Positions 34,438 to 43,729 are shown, counted from the first letter of the stretch. The stretch: 50,000 nucleotides of DNA from Symbiodinium natans (GCA_905221605.1 CAJNDS010002197.1:117501-167500), one strand, 5' to 3'. Numbers and translations: made by a program. Notes: generated from the letters alone by a model not told the origin.

Positions 34438-34530
34438 GACCCTAAACCCTAAACCCTAAACCCTAAACCCTAAACCCTAAACCCTAAACCCTAAACCCTA
34501 AACCCTAAACCCTAAGCCCTAGACCCGAAG
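34438..34530 (-). repeat. (CCCTAAA)n array
   Basis: About 12 units. Confidence 0.96.
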
Positions 34531-34540
34531 CCCTGAACAC

Positions 34541-34658
34541 CCTGGCCTTGATCCCGGGGATTCGCCGGCCTCGCGAGGAGGGCGTGACACAGAGACGGAC
34601 CGCGACGACCGCCGAGGTCCCAACGAAGGGCCGGAGGGCGGCGCCGCCTGCTTTCAAG
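34541..34658 (+). CDS. Exon-like coding island, product unknown
   Basis: Frame IPGIRRPREEGVTQRRTATT then AEVPTKGRRAAPPAF, ending TTCAAG|GTGTCG. Basic and low-complexity. CCCTAAA before, TTTAGGG after. Confidence 0.38.
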
Positions 34659-34665
34659 GTGTCGG

Positions 34666-34748
34666 AGTTTAGGGTTTAGGGTTTAGGGTTTAGGGTTGAG
34701 GGTTGAGGGTTTAGGGTTTAGGGTTTAGGGTTTGGGGGTTTAGGGTAT
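34666..34748 (+). repeat. (TTTAGGG)n array
   Basis: About 11 units with TTGAGGG variants. Confidence 0.95.
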
Positions 34749-34910
34749 CGGGAGGCGGGTGCCGGTCGCATCGCTTGTCGGGTATGCAGTGGTACAAGGC
34801 GGGCACCGGGGTCCCATCAACATGCATCTGCTTGGCGATTGCTGCTCGCTGCTATCTCAGAAAGGTTCGTGGATGATTACACATTCAATTTCAAGGGGAA
34901 TTCCAAGGCT

Positions 34911-35610
34911 CTCTTTCTGTCTTTATGTCTTTGTTTCTATCTTTCTTTCTTTGTTTCTTTCTTTCTTTCGCTTTCTTTCGTTCTCTTTCGTCCTCTTTCG
35001 TTCTCTTTTGTTCTCTTTCGTTCTCTTTCGTTCTCTTTCGTTCTCTTTCGTTCTCTTTCCTTCTCTTTCGTTCTCTTTCGTTCTCTTTCGTTCTCTTTCG
35101 TTCTCTTTCGTTCTCTTTCGTTCTCTTTCGTCCTCTTTCGTTCTCTTTCGTTCTTTCCGTCGTTCTTTCGTTCTTTCTTTCATTCTTTCTCTCTTTATTT
35201 CATTATTTCTCTCTTTCGTTCTTTCTTTCATTAGTTCTTTCTTTCGTTGTTTCGTTCTTGCTTTATTTCTTTATTTTTTGCTTTTATTTCATTCTCTTTC
35301 CTTCTCGTTCCTTCTCTTTCTTTCTCTTCCTTTCTCTTTCTTTCTCTTCCTTTCTCTTTCTTTCTCTTCCTTTCTCTTTCTTTCTCTTTCTTTCTCTCTC
35401 TTTCTCGTTCTTTCTCTTTATTTCTCTTTCTTTCTCTTTCTTTCTCTTTCTTTCTCTTTCTTTCTCTTTCTTTCTCTTTCTTTCTCTTTCTTTCTCTTTC
35501 TTTCTCTTTCTTTCTCTTTCTTTTTCTTTCTTTCTCTTTCTTTCTCTTTCTTTCTCTTTCTTTCTCTTTCTTTCTCTTTCTTTCTCTTTCTTTCTTTCTC
35601 TCTGCCAGAC
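34911..35610. repeat. Long polypyrimidine minisatellite
   Basis: About 700 bp of almost pure pyrimidine on the plus strand: first TTCTCTTTCG units (10 bp, near 34980-35150), then mixed TTTC units, then TTTCTTTCTC units (10 bp) to about 35600. Two open plus frames (Ser/Phe/Leu) and two minus frames (Lys/Glu/Arg) of up to 296 codons are products of the repeat. Such tracts can form triplex DNA. Confidence 0.97.
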
Positions 35611-35624
35611 TATATGCTTAGCAT

Positions 35625-35685
35625 ATAAACATACATATAGATATATAGACACATGCATACATACATACATACGTACATACCTAAG
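35625..35685. repeat. ATAC/ATAT microsatellite
   Basis: CATACATA and ATATAGAT units after the polypyrimidine tract. Confidence 0.8.
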
Positions 35686-35743
35686 CAACAGTAGCTGCCC
35701 TCGGACCTGGGAGTTCGAGAGCTCGTTATCTTTCGACCACTCT

Positions 35744-35922
35744 CTACTTGAAGGTTCATGGTACTCATCAACCAACTCTATCTGTACTTCTATAGCCCAA
35801 ATTATAACCATATGAGCGCACTGGTTAATATAAGTACCATGAACCTCCAAGTAGCCCTAAGCCCTAAACCCTAAACCCTATAACCCTAGAACCCTTGTTA
35901 TGTACCATGAACCTTCAAGTAG
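35744..35922. repeat. Three copies of a 22 bp motif, one inverted
   Basis: CTACTTGAAGGTTCATGGTACT at 35744-35765 is inverted at 35833-35854 with one mismatch and again at 35902-35922. The first pair could form a hairpin with a loop of about 67 bases. Confidence 0.8.
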
Positions 35923-35956
35923 ACCTCAAGCTCGGGTGCCGGGCCTCTCATCCCAG

Positions 35957-36015
35957 GACAGCTCGGGCGACGACTCTGTGGATGAGGACTTTCAGGCGAC
36001 AGCTCCGCATTTAGG
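35957..36015 (+). CDS. Exon-like coding island, product unknown
   Basis: After TCCCAG the frame reads DSSGDDSVDEDFQATAPH, strongly acidic, ending TTAGG|GTTTAGGG. CCCTAAA-type units before, TTTAGGG after. Similar acidic style to the island at 39364. Confidence 0.42.
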
Positions 36016-36075
36016 GTTTAGGGTTTGGGGTTTAGGGTTTAGGGTTTACGGTCTAGGGTTTAGGGATTAGGGTGA
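36008..36075 (+). repeat. (TTTAGGG)n array
   Basis: About nine units. Confidence 0.93.
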
Positions 36076-36739
36076 TCATCTGAAGTCCAAGCCGGAACGC
36101 CCATACATGGTTTTGGGTTTCGAGTTTCCCTAAACCTTGAGCTCTACATCCCAGCACCCCCCCCATCTTCGGGGACTCTGCGTCGATCCTCTCCTCACAT
36201 GAGCTGATGATATACCGGATTATCCACGGCAAGTCATCGACGAGTCTCTTTAGAGTTGGGGGGCTGAGACGTACGGATTATGACATGTAAACCCTAAACC
36301 CTCAAACCCTAAACCAGAAAACTTGATAACCCTCAAACCCTAAACCCTGGAACCTACCAGTCCGAGAGCAGGGTAAGCGCACGGCCACCGAAGTTGCCCT
36401 TCCAGCCAGGACGTTTTTTAGGTATTCTGCTTCAAGACCCATGGGGGGTTATAAGAAAAGTTATATGCGCCGGCTTAAGGCTTAAGGGTTATGGGCATGC
36501 TTACCCTAAACCCTTAACCTGCTATCAAGACTCTTGGGGACCTCGTTGCCTAAACCCTAAACCCCAAACCCGAAAGAGCTCTCGAGCTCCAGACCCTGCA
36601 TTAGCCCCCTGAAGCTCTCAACTCGAGACCTAAACCTAGAAAACCCCTAACAACAAAACCCCAGAGACGAAACCCTAAGCCCTAAACCCAAAATCCCTAC
36701 CCCTGAGCCCGTAAACCCTAAACCCCCAAAGCCCAAAGC
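36076..36739. other. Spacer with degenerate CCCTAAA units
   Basis: No gene recognised. Scattered CCCTAAA and CCCTCAA near 36290-36350 and 36500-36735. Confidence 0.45.
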
Positions 36740-36749
36740 CTAAAAGCAG

Positions 36750-36794
36750 GCCATGCGCAAGGCCCTGAAAGTCTCCAGCCAGCGCCTTGCCGAG
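36750..36794 (+). CDS. Exon-like coding island with clear splice-like edges
   Basis: 45 bp between AAGCAG| and |GTGGGG: AMRKALKVSSQRLAE. Basic helix-like peptide. CCCTAAA-type units before. No family recognised. Confidence 0.42.
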
Positions 36795-36836
36795 GTGGGG
36801 GTTATTGGGCTTGGGGTGGCTAGAGCTTTCGACACA

Positions 36837-36893
36837 CATATATATATATACACATATATATATATATAGATATTTCTATTTATATATGTATGT
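36837..36893. repeat. TA/CA microsatellite
   Basis: ACATATATATATATACACAT and further TA-rich units. Confidence 0.9.
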
Positions 36894-37037
36894 ACACAGA
36901 AATCTTTTTCTAAACTACAGGGGCGTTTATAATGCATATAGGGTTTGCGCAAAGCGTACGCATGCCCTCCCGCGGGCCTGTTCTTCGAGCAGTGGGCAGG
37001 ACGCCATTGTAATACGTTGTAGCGTTCAGGGCATAGG

Positions 37038-37082
37038 AGGGTTTCGGGTTTAGGGTTTAGGGTTTAGGGTTTAGGGTTTAGG
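37038..37082 (+). repeat. (TTTAGGG)n array
   Basis: Six units. Confidence 0.94.
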
Positions 37083-37364
37083 GCCGAGGCTAGTAAGGCT
37101 CAGGGTTATCGGGTTTGCGGTTACTTAGGGCTTAGGTTTCAGGGGTCATATAGGGGTTACTGTTATTTGGGGGTTGCGTAGGGATTAGGGGTTAAGTACG
37201 GTTTAGGGTCACAGGATTGATTAGGGTTCAGGGTTTCAGGCTGCGGTGCATGGAGCTTGGGGCGTAGAGCAGCTGGAGCAAGGTAAGGTTTCTGCTTGGG
37301 TTTGTGAGAACAGGGAGGTTTCGAAAGGGTACGAGCAGAACATCTTCTTTTTCAATTCGGCAGC

Positions 37365-37545
37365 CTCTAAACCCTGAACCCTGAACTCATAACCCTTAAA
37401 CCCTAAACCCTGAACCCTTAACCCTGACACCCTACCTGAACCCTGACACCCTGACACCCTAAACCCTAATCCCGAAACCCGAAACCCTAAACCCTAAACC
37501 CGAAACCCGAAACTCTAAACCCTAAACCCTGAACCCTGAAACCCT
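37365..37545 (-). repeat. Degenerate (CCCTAAA)n array
   Basis: CCCTAAA, CCCTGAA, CCCGAAA and CCTGACA units. Confidence 0.88.
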
Positions 37546-37554
37546 GTCTGACAG

Positions 37555-37640
37555 GATGCTCCTCCTTGCGAGTCCCGAAGGGGCGCCTCGAGCTTTGCAG
37601 CCCCAAAGCAGCTCGCCGCGCCGCAGTCGCTGGGCTTAGC
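37555..37640 (+). CDS. Exon-like coding island, product unknown
   Basis: After TGACAG the frame reads DAPPCESRRGASSFAAPKQL then AAPQSLGL, ending TTAGC|GTTTAGGG. CCCTAAA before, octamer TTTTAGGG array after. Confidence 0.38.
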
Positions 37641-37642
37641 GT

Positions 37643-37930
37643 TTAGGGTTTAGGGTTTTAGGGTTTTAGGGTTTTAGGGTTTTAGGGTTTTAGGGTTTTA
37701 GGGTTTTAGGGTTTTAGGGTTTTAGGGTTTTAGGGTTTTCGGGTTTTAGGGTTTTAGGGTTTTAGGGTTTTAGGGTTTTAGGGTTTTAGGGTTTTAGGGT
37801 TTTAGGGTTTTAGGGTTTTAGGGTTTTAGGGTTTTAGGGTTTTAGGGTTTTAGGGTTTTAGGGTTTTAGGGTTTGAGGGTTTGAGGGTTTGAGGGTTTGA
37901 GGGTTTTAGGGTTTTAGGGTTTTAGGGCTT
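37643..37930 (+). repeat. (TTTTAGGG)n octamer array
   Basis: About 34 units of the 8-base TTTTAGGG, the Chlamydomonas-type telomere unit, with four GTTTGAGG units near the end. The strongest block of this variant in the window. Confidence 0.97.
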
Positions 37931-38114
37931 AAGGTTTATACATGAGTAGGACTTGGGGTTGAGGCTTAAGCGCCGAAGCGTTCAGGCCAGAACGAAGGCC
38001 CCCCCAACCCCCTCCCCCACTCAACAACAGAAAAACCCCAAAACAACCCCCAAAACCCTCAGCCCCAGAGCCCAAACAGCCCCAAAGAGCCCCCAACAGA
38101 CCAAGAGTCGACCA

Positions 38115-38249
38115 ACCCTGAACCCTAAACCCTAAACCCGAACCCTAAACCCCAAGCCCTGAGCCCTAAACCCTAAACCCTAAACCCTAAACCCTAAACC
38201 CTAAACCCTAAACCCTAAACCCTAAACCCTAAACCCTAAACCCTAAACC
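38115..38249 (-). repeat. (CCCTAAA)n array
   Basis: About 18 units, the last 13 perfect. Confidence 0.97.
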
Positions 38250-38341
38250 CAAGATCCCTACAACGCCCCGCGCCGAGGGCCGCCCAGTCCACTGGCGCAC
38301 GGGCCGGGACCGCGGCCGCCAGTGCCCGGGCTTGCTCTGGG
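38250..38341 (+). CDS. Exon-like coding island, product unknown
   Basis: Frame KIPTTPRAEGRPVHWRTGRD then RGRQCPGLLW, ending CTGG|GGTTTGAGG. Basic, GC-rich. CCCTAAA before, TTTAGGG after. Confidence 0.35.
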
Positions 38342-38412
38342 GTTTGAGGTTGGGGTTTAGGGTCTAGGGTCCAGGGTCCAGGGTTTAGGGTTTAGGGTTA
38401 AGGGTTTAGGCT
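38342..38412 (+). repeat. Degenerate (TTTAGGG)n array
   Basis: TTTAGGG, TCTAGGG and TCCAGGG units. Confidence 0.88.
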
Positions 38413-38632
38413 AGTAGAAGTTGAAACTGGGGTGTCGAGGTTTGAGGGCTTGGAGTAACCCTAAACTCTCTGCGCCCTAAACTGTAGACCCTCAACCCTG
38501 AACCTGAACCCTAAGCAAGATGGGGCCTTTCAAGGCCCTCGACCTGCGAAGTTGAGCGGTTCTTGGCTTATCGCGCTTATTTGGGGATTCGAGGCTTCTC
38601 CCTATGCCCTCAAAACCTAACCCTGCACACCA

Positions 38633-38768
38633 CTAAACCCTAAACCCTAAACCCTAAACCCCAAACCCCAAACCCCAAACCCCAAACCCCAAGCCCCAAA
38701 CCCCAAACCCCAAACCCTAAACCCTAAACCCCAACCCTAAGACCTAAACCCTAAACCCCAAACCTAAG
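38633..38768 (-). repeat. (CCCTAAA/CCCCAAA)n array
   Basis: About 18 units with a CCCCAAA block. Confidence 0.95.
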
Positions 38769-38864
38769 CCAAAATGTGCTTCCGCATTCTCTCTGCTTGC
38801 TGAGGTGCCAAGGCCCAAAGCAAGCCAACAGGCTGGGACCCTCTCTGGCAGCTCCCGAATCTCT
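38769..38864 (+). CDS. Exon-like coding island, product unknown
   Basis: Frame PKCASAFSLLAEVPRPKASQ then QAGTLSGSSRIS, ending TCTCT|GTAGGG. CCCTAAA before, TTTAGGG after. No family recognised. Confidence 0.36.
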
Positions 38865-38866
38865 GT

Positions 38867-38990
38867 AGGGTTTGGGGTTTAGGGTTTAGGATTTGGGTTA
38901 GGGTTCAGGGTTTAGGGTTTAGGGTTTAGGGTTTGGGGTTTAGGATCTGGGGTGTAGGGTTTTTGGGGTTTAGGGTTGGGGGCTTCCGGG
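38867..38990 (+). repeat. (TTTAGGG)n array
   Basis: About 13 units with TTTGGGG variants. Confidence 0.92.
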
Positions 38991-39129
38991 CTGTTTAGGG
39001 CTTCAGGGGGTTTAGGATGTTAGGGGCAAGGTTTCTTCGGTTTGGGAGCTGCAGGGTGTTTGTAGGAGTTCAGGGGAGGGTTCATGCCAAGCCCCGATTC
39101 TCGACACTCCAATCCCCCTACACCCCAAA

Positions 39130-39360
39130 CTCTAGACCCGAAACCCTAAACCCTAAACCCTAAACCCTAAACCCGAAACCCTGAACCCTGAACCCTGAAC
39201 CCTGAACCCTGAACCCTGAACCCTTACACCCTAAACCCTAAACCCTAAACCCTAAACCCTAAACCCTAAACGCTAAACCCTAAACCCTAAACCCTAAACC
39301 TCAACCCTAAACCCTAAACCCTAAACCCTAAACCCTAGCCCTAAACCCTAAACCCTAACC
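39130..39360 (-). repeat. (CCCTAAA)n array
   Basis: About 32 units, with a CCCTGAA block near 39180-39220. Confidence 0.97.
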
Positions 39361-39485
39361 CAGATGGCTTCGTGCGCCTGGAACTCCTGGAGAGCAGCGA
39401 GGACGATGGGGATGCCGACGACGAGGACGGGGCCGAGTCGGACGTGAGCTCGGAGGAGGAGCAGGAGCGGCGTTCGCTTTTGGGG
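39361..39485 (+). CDS. Exon-like coding island, acidic segment
   Basis: The array ends CCCTAACCCAG; the frame then reads DGFVRLELLESSEDDGDADD followed by EDGAESDVSSEEEQERRSL. A run of Asp/Glu/Ser this dense with GC third positions is typical of a real acidic coding region. It ends in GGGG|GTTTAGGG. The protein is unidentified; acidic stretches like this are common in nuclear and chaperone-type proteins, which does not establish a function. Confidence 0.5.
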
Positions 39486-39565
39486 GTTTAGGGTTTAGGG
39501 CTAGGGTTTAGGGGGTAGGGGGGTTTTAGGGTTTAGGGTTGAGGGTTGAGGGTTGAGGGTTGAGG
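39484..39565 (+). repeat. (TTTAGGG)n array with TTGAGGG block
   Basis: About ten units. Confidence 0.92.
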
Positions 39566-39716
39566 CTTTTGGTAAGAGTTGGGGGGTTTTGGGCTTTCAG
39601 GTTCTAAGAATTGAGGAGTTCAGGGATTTGGATTGAGGGTGGGGCGGCGGGGGGCCTAGGGGGGCCTGTAGTTGCACTTGGAGGTTCAGGGGTTGAGGGT
39701 TGGTTTGGGGTTCGCC

Positions 39717-39798
39717 CTACACCCTAAACCCTAAACCCTAAACCCTAAACCCTAAACCCCAAACCCTAAACCCTAAACCCTAAACCCTAAACCCTAAG
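39717..39798 (-). repeat. (CCCTAAA)n array
   Basis: Eleven units, nearly perfect. Confidence 0.97.
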
Positions 39799-39937
39799 TT
39801 GGGTGTCGAAGGGTGGCTTCGTGGAGACTTCGGTTCAAGGGCCCTCAGCCCGACACCCTAGACCCTAAGCTCTAGGCAGCCGTAGACCCTAAGCCCGAAC
39901 CCCTAGACCCCAAAGCCTTGAACCTGAAGCCTAACAG

Positions 39938-40036
39938 GATTCACACCTTCGAGTCTTGAATCGCCTCTTGAGCTCGGCGCCGGACGGCAACTGCTCGTGG
40001 GACGCGCCTCGGCGCAACATCCCCTTCGAGATGTAA
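39938..40036 (+). CDS. Exon-like coding island, product unknown
   Basis: After AACAG the frame reads DSHLRVLNRLLSSAPDGNCS then WDAPRRNIPFEM, stop TAA at 40034. The peptide has the mix of hydrophobic and polar residues of a folded domain. The stop may be real, or a donor may lie just before it. No family recognised. Confidence 0.48.
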   Translation, partial: DSHLRVLNRLLSSAPDGNCSWDAPRRNIPFEM

Positions 40037-40360
40037 GGTCCCTCCATCACAGGCTCCCCAAAAACCTCCCATGAGGAGGGAACCTCCCTTTATACCATCT
40101 GCCCTAAACCCTGAACCCTTAGGCAACTACGCCCCAGAAGCTACTATCTTAGCTGGTTGGGCTTTGGGGTTGGTAGGGTTTTTACCAACCTCACACTCTA
40201 CTTATGGCCTCTGCTTACCACTCATCAGAGGTAGAGGATGTAGGGTATAGAGTTTAGGATTTCGGGTCCTTTTGGTGGATTTCAGGCCTTTCTTCGTTTA
40301 GGGGAGGTAGGCAAAGGAGACGCTTCGCCTGCAGATCCCAAACCCGACGCCCCAAGCTTT
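40037..40360. other. Spacer with short inverted repeats
   Basis: GTTGGTAGGGTTTTTACCAAC near 40170 is a small palindrome. A pyrimidine-rich tract (CTTTTCCTCCCCCCAG) at 40357-40372 looks like a classic splice acceptor for the next island. Confidence 0.5.
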
Positions 40361-40372
40361 TCCTCCCCCCAG

Positions 40373-40453
40373 GTCTGGCTGGAGGTGCTGCGGGGCTGGC
40401 CGCAGCTCAAGGGAAAGCTGAACTCCCCGGACTTTGCGCGCAGCTGGGCCTGA
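40373..40453 (+). CDS. Exon-like coding island ending in a stop (candidate last exon)
   Basis: A pyrimidine tract and CAG (40370-40372) lead into VWLEVLRGWPQLKGKLNSPD then FARSWA, stop TGA at 40451. The tryptophans, regular hydrophobics and textbook acceptor make this one of the best exon candidates. A TTTAGGG array begins at the stop codon. No family recognised. Confidence 0.52.
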   Translation, partial: VWLEVLRGWPQLKGKLNSPDFARSWA

Positions 40454-40585
40454 GGGTTTAGGGTTTAGGGTTAGGGTTTAGGGTTAGGGTTTAGGGTTTA
40501 GGGTTTAGGGTTTAGGGTTTAGGGTTTAGGGTTTAGGGTTTAGGGTTTAGGGTTTAGGGTTTAGGGTTTAGGGTTTAGGGTTTCG
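40453..40585 (+). repeat. (TTTAGGG)n array
   Basis: About 19 units. Confidence 0.98.
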
Positions 40586-40668
40586 GGTTCAAGGCCTCCT
40601 CGGCTTCCGCCTGGCTCCGGCCAAGAGCGCACTCGCTGAGTAGTGCCGGCCAGCTGCCTCCGCAGCTG

Positions 40669-40746
40669 GGTTTAGGGTTTAGGGTTTAGGGTTTAGGGTT
40701 TAGGGTTTAGGGTTTAGGGTTTAGGGTTTAGGGTTTAGGGTTTAGG
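40669..40746 (+). repeat. (TTTAGGG)n array
   Basis: Eleven units; separated from the previous array by an 83 bp GC-rich insert. Confidence 0.98.
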
Positions 40747-40977
40747 AATCAAATATTGTACCAAAAAAAGGTCAACCACATGGTCCTGGTGGATAATGCA
40801 AAAGACCAGCTCAGGGGAGCTGCCGCTGTTTTCTTGTCGATTTTTGTTTGTACTTGCGGCTTTTTTGGGAACCTACAGCGCGCTTTTAGGGTGGACGTCC
40901 AGGGCCCAAGGGGGGTTGCCTCAGACCGTAAAGTCCTTTCAGCTCAAGACCCCCATGATTCGAACAGCGCAGCCCAG

Positions 40978-41050
40978 GCAAGGGCAACGACTTGCGCGTG
41001 AAGTTTGATGTCGACCTCCTCAAAGCCGTCATCGAGGAGGATGAACTAGG
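40978..41050 (+). CDS. Exon-like coding island, product unknown
   Basis: After GCCCAG the frame reads KGNDLRVKFDVDLLKAVIEE then DEL, an amphipathic acidic segment. Degenerate CCCTAAA-like units follow at 41080-41280. No family recognised. Confidence 0.45.
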
Positions 41051-41294
41051 GTTTTGTAGTCTATGTGGTTTCAAGTCTACGCCCAAACCCCCCCAAACCC
41101 GTAAACACTCCAAACCTCCTAAGCCTCCTAAGCCCTTAAACGCCCAGACTCGAAGCCCCCCCCCAAAAAAATAAAAAGAAAATAAACAAACCCTCAAGCC
41201 CCTAAACGCCCAAAACTCCCCCCTAAGCCTAAACCCGAAACCCTAAACCCCAAACGTAAAACCCTGAGCCCCCAAGTTCTGAAGCTCGAGACGC

Positions 41295-41379
41295 CCTGAG
41301 GAGAAGGTGGCGCGCGCCGACGCGCGGGAACGGCGCCGCGAGACGCGGGACAATATGGAGACTCGGGAGAAGATTCAAG
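41295..41379 (+). CDS. Exon-like coding island, charged helix
   Basis: Frame PEEKVARADARERRRETRDN then METREKIQ, ending CAAG|GTTGAG, a good donor. Very high Arg/Glu content with the spacing of a single long helix or coiled coil. CCCTAAA-type units before, TTTAGGG-type after. Confidence 0.5.
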
Positions 41380-41384
41380 GTTGA

Positions 41385-41640
41385 GTGTTTAGGGTTGAGG
41401 GTCAGCACTTAGGTGTGTAGGGCTTAGGTGTTTAGGGTTGAACTGCGTAGGGTTTAGGGCTTTCGGGTGTATGGGTTTTGGGTTTAGTTTAAGTGTTTAG
41501 GTGTCCAGGGTTTGCAATTTCGGCGTTTAGGGTTTTACAGGGCATGCTTGCAAGGATTTAAGTTTTGTATTTATTGACTTCAGCTTATAGGTCTTTGGGG
41601 GTTTGGGTTGGTTTTGGGGCTGCTGTGTTCGGGTTTGGGT
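41385..41640 (+). repeat. Degenerate (TTTAGGG)n region
   Basis: TTTAGGG, GTTTAGGTG and TTGAGGG units in unique sequence. Confidence 0.75.
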
Positions 41641-41654
41641 TCTTTTGCTCCAAA

Positions 41655-41773
41655 ACCTAAACCCTAAACCCTAAACCCTGAACCCTAAACCCTAAACCCT
41701 AAACCCTAAACCCTAAGCCCTAAGCCCTAAACCCGAAACCCCAAGCCCTAAACCCTAGACCCTAAACCCTAAC
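41655..41773 (-). repeat. (CCCTAAA)n array
   Basis: About 16 units. Confidence 0.95.
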
Positions 41774-41775
41774 AG

Positions 41776-41834
41776 CCAACATCTGTTGTTCCAACTGAGC
41801 TCACCATAGAGTCGTTTTAATCCTGCGGACGCAG
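41776..41834 (+). other. Block with splice-like edges but no open frame
   Basis: Flanked by AACAG| and GCAG|GTAGGTG, but all three plus frames contain stops. A 3' untranslated exon or a chance match. Confidence 0.2.
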
Positions 41835-41919
41835 GTAGGTGTTTGGGGCTTTTGGGTATTTACGGCTTGGGGTCTCAGGGCTGAGGTTTATTGGGTTATT
41901 TGTGTTTTTTATCGTAGTT

Positions 41920-41937
41920 GGGGGGGGGGGGGGGGGG
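41920..41937. repeat. Poly-G tract
   Basis: Eighteen consecutive G. Confidence 0.95.
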
Positions 41938-42003
41938 TCTAGTTTTACAGGCAGGGCACCAGGTAACTGTTGATTCCTTCCTTTATTTGTTGCCCTGACG
42001 CGC

Positions 42004-42216
42004 TAACCCCTAAACCCCTAAACCCCTAAACCCCTAAAACCCCTAAACCCCTAACCCCTAAACCCCTAAAACCCTAAACCCCTAAAACCCCTAAACCCCT
42101 AAAAACCCTAAACCCCTAAACCCCTAAACCCCTAAACCCCTAAACCCCTAAACCCCTAAACCCCTAAACCCCTAAACCCCTAAACCCCTAAACCCCTAAA
42201 CCCCTAAACCCTCACC

Positions 42217-42297
<81 letters not shown>

Positions 42298-42350
42298 ACC
42301 CTAAACCCTAAACCCTAAACCCTAAACCCTAAACCCCAACCCTAAACCGC
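42004..42350 (-). repeat. (CCCCTAAA)n octamer block and (CCCTCAA)n block
   Basis: About 24 CCCCTAAA units (42005-42205), then about 12 CCCTCAA (42212-42299), then CCCTAAA. Sharp borders between variants. Confidence 0.97.
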
Positions 42351-42458
42351 ATTGTTTCTGTGTTGGGTGAGGGTTTGGCAGGGTTAGTTGGGTCGGTGGG
42401 CCGCCTCTTTGCAGCGCGGTCCGATGGGTTTGGGGTCGGGTCATCTATACCTACTTGA

Positions 42459-42610
42459 AAACCCTAAACCCTAAACCCTAAACCCTAAACCCTAAACCCT
42501 AAACCCTAAACCCTAAACCCTAAACCCTAAACCCTAAACCCTAAACCCTAAACCCTAAACCCTAACCCTACTCCCTAAGCCCTAAACCCTAAACCCTAAA
42601 CCCTAAACTG
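42459..42610 (-). repeat. (CCCTAAA)n array
   Basis: About 20 units. Confidence 0.97.
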
Positions 42611-42835
42611 CCCTACTTCAGAACCCTAAACCCTAAGTGCCTAGATCCGAAACCAGCGACTCTGGGCCTGTCGGACGGAGGTCCTGTGGGTTTTTGGTTT
42701 AGGGTTTAGGGTTAGAGTGTCAGGTCTTCTCCTTGAGGACTTACGTAGAGAACGAGACAGAGCAACCATAACTTCGAAACTCGAAACCCCAAACCCCAAA
42801 CCCTCAACCCTATAAACCCTAAACCCGAAACCCTA

Positions 42836-43380
42836 CATGCAACGTGTCTGGAGTTCTCCCAGTCTCCTAGTAGACTTGGGGGGGCCCAGTGGCCACCCGA
42901 CATACCCTTGTGATACAAGGCTGAAGACGGCAATTTTGCTAGTCTTGTCCCGAAGGCTACCTCTGCATTCCCCTTTTCTTACGGAGCAAACGGCCGCGAC
43001 TCAGAAGTGGGCAAGATTGTTCACGATGGAGATGATCGGAAGGTGGCTGCCAGGTTCGAGTTAAGGCTCACTCCAACATGCAACCACAGATGCTTCAGGG
43101 TGATCGAATCTTTCACTGAATACTCGATTGTGGAAGCGATGTCGATCGCAGACTTGAATGAAGAGATCTACGGGACCAAGTGCGAAACTTACTATGGTAA
43201 GTTGATGGCAGCTCTTGTGGCCGTAGTGATGACAACACAGGGAGTGTTCGGTGCAGGCAGGCTCCAGAAAGTTTCGTTCGATAGCTACCGGTCCAAATTG
43301 ATCTTGCATTCCAAAGAGGCATCCTTAGATGATGGGCTCGGGTTCCCATTTTTGGCTGCCTTCCTTATGCTTTAGGGTAC
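42836..43380 (+). other. Longest repeat-free stretch of this part; hypothetical ORF
   Basis: A plus frame (GTG 43007 to TAG 43373, 122 codons; open a little further upstream) reads VHDGDDRKVAARFELRLTPT, and later YYGKLMAALVAVVMTTQGVF. Another frame upstream (42837-43064) is also open. Moderately balanced residue mix but no motif. Either a gene fragment or chance. Confidence 0.3.
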
Positions 43381-43550
43381 CAAGCAGGGGCCAATCCTCT
43401 TCCTCTTAAACCGCAACCCTTAACCCGAAACCGCAAGGCCCGAAACCAAACCCCAGACCCCAAACCCTAAAAAAACCCTCGAGCCGTGCAGTCATGCCCT
43501 CAAGCCCTAAATCCAAAACCTTAGAGCCTTGAAGACCGAACCCTAAACTC

Positions 43551-43664
43551 TCACCCTAAACCCTAAACCCTAAACCCTAAACCCCTAAACCCTAAACCCT
43601 AAACCCTAAACCCTGAACCCTAAACCCTAAACCCTAGACCCTAAACCCTAAACCCTTCAACCCC
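43551..43664 (-). repeat. (CCCTAAA)n array
   Basis: About 16 units. Confidence 0.96.
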
Positions 43665-43677
43665 TGGGGCAGCTTAG

Positions 43678-43729
43678 GAGTCTCGCATCCATGACGCTCG
43701 GATGGCCGGTTGGACGTGGCACTTGAGGG
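43678..43729 (+). CDS. Exon-like coding island, product unknown
   Basis: After GCTTAG the frame reads ESRIHDARMAGWTWHLRG. Short but well composed. CCCTAAA before, TTTAGGG after. Confidence 0.38.

Noticed and set aside
34759-35850. Open frames of up to 296 codons on both strands (Ser/Phe/Leu on plus, Lys/Glu/Arg on minus)
   Set aside because: They are translations of the 10 bp pyrimidine repeats; no period-three selection or domain is seen.
41776-41834. Possible exon with good AG and GT edges
   Set aside because: All three plus frames contain stops, so it is kept only as a possible untranslated exon.
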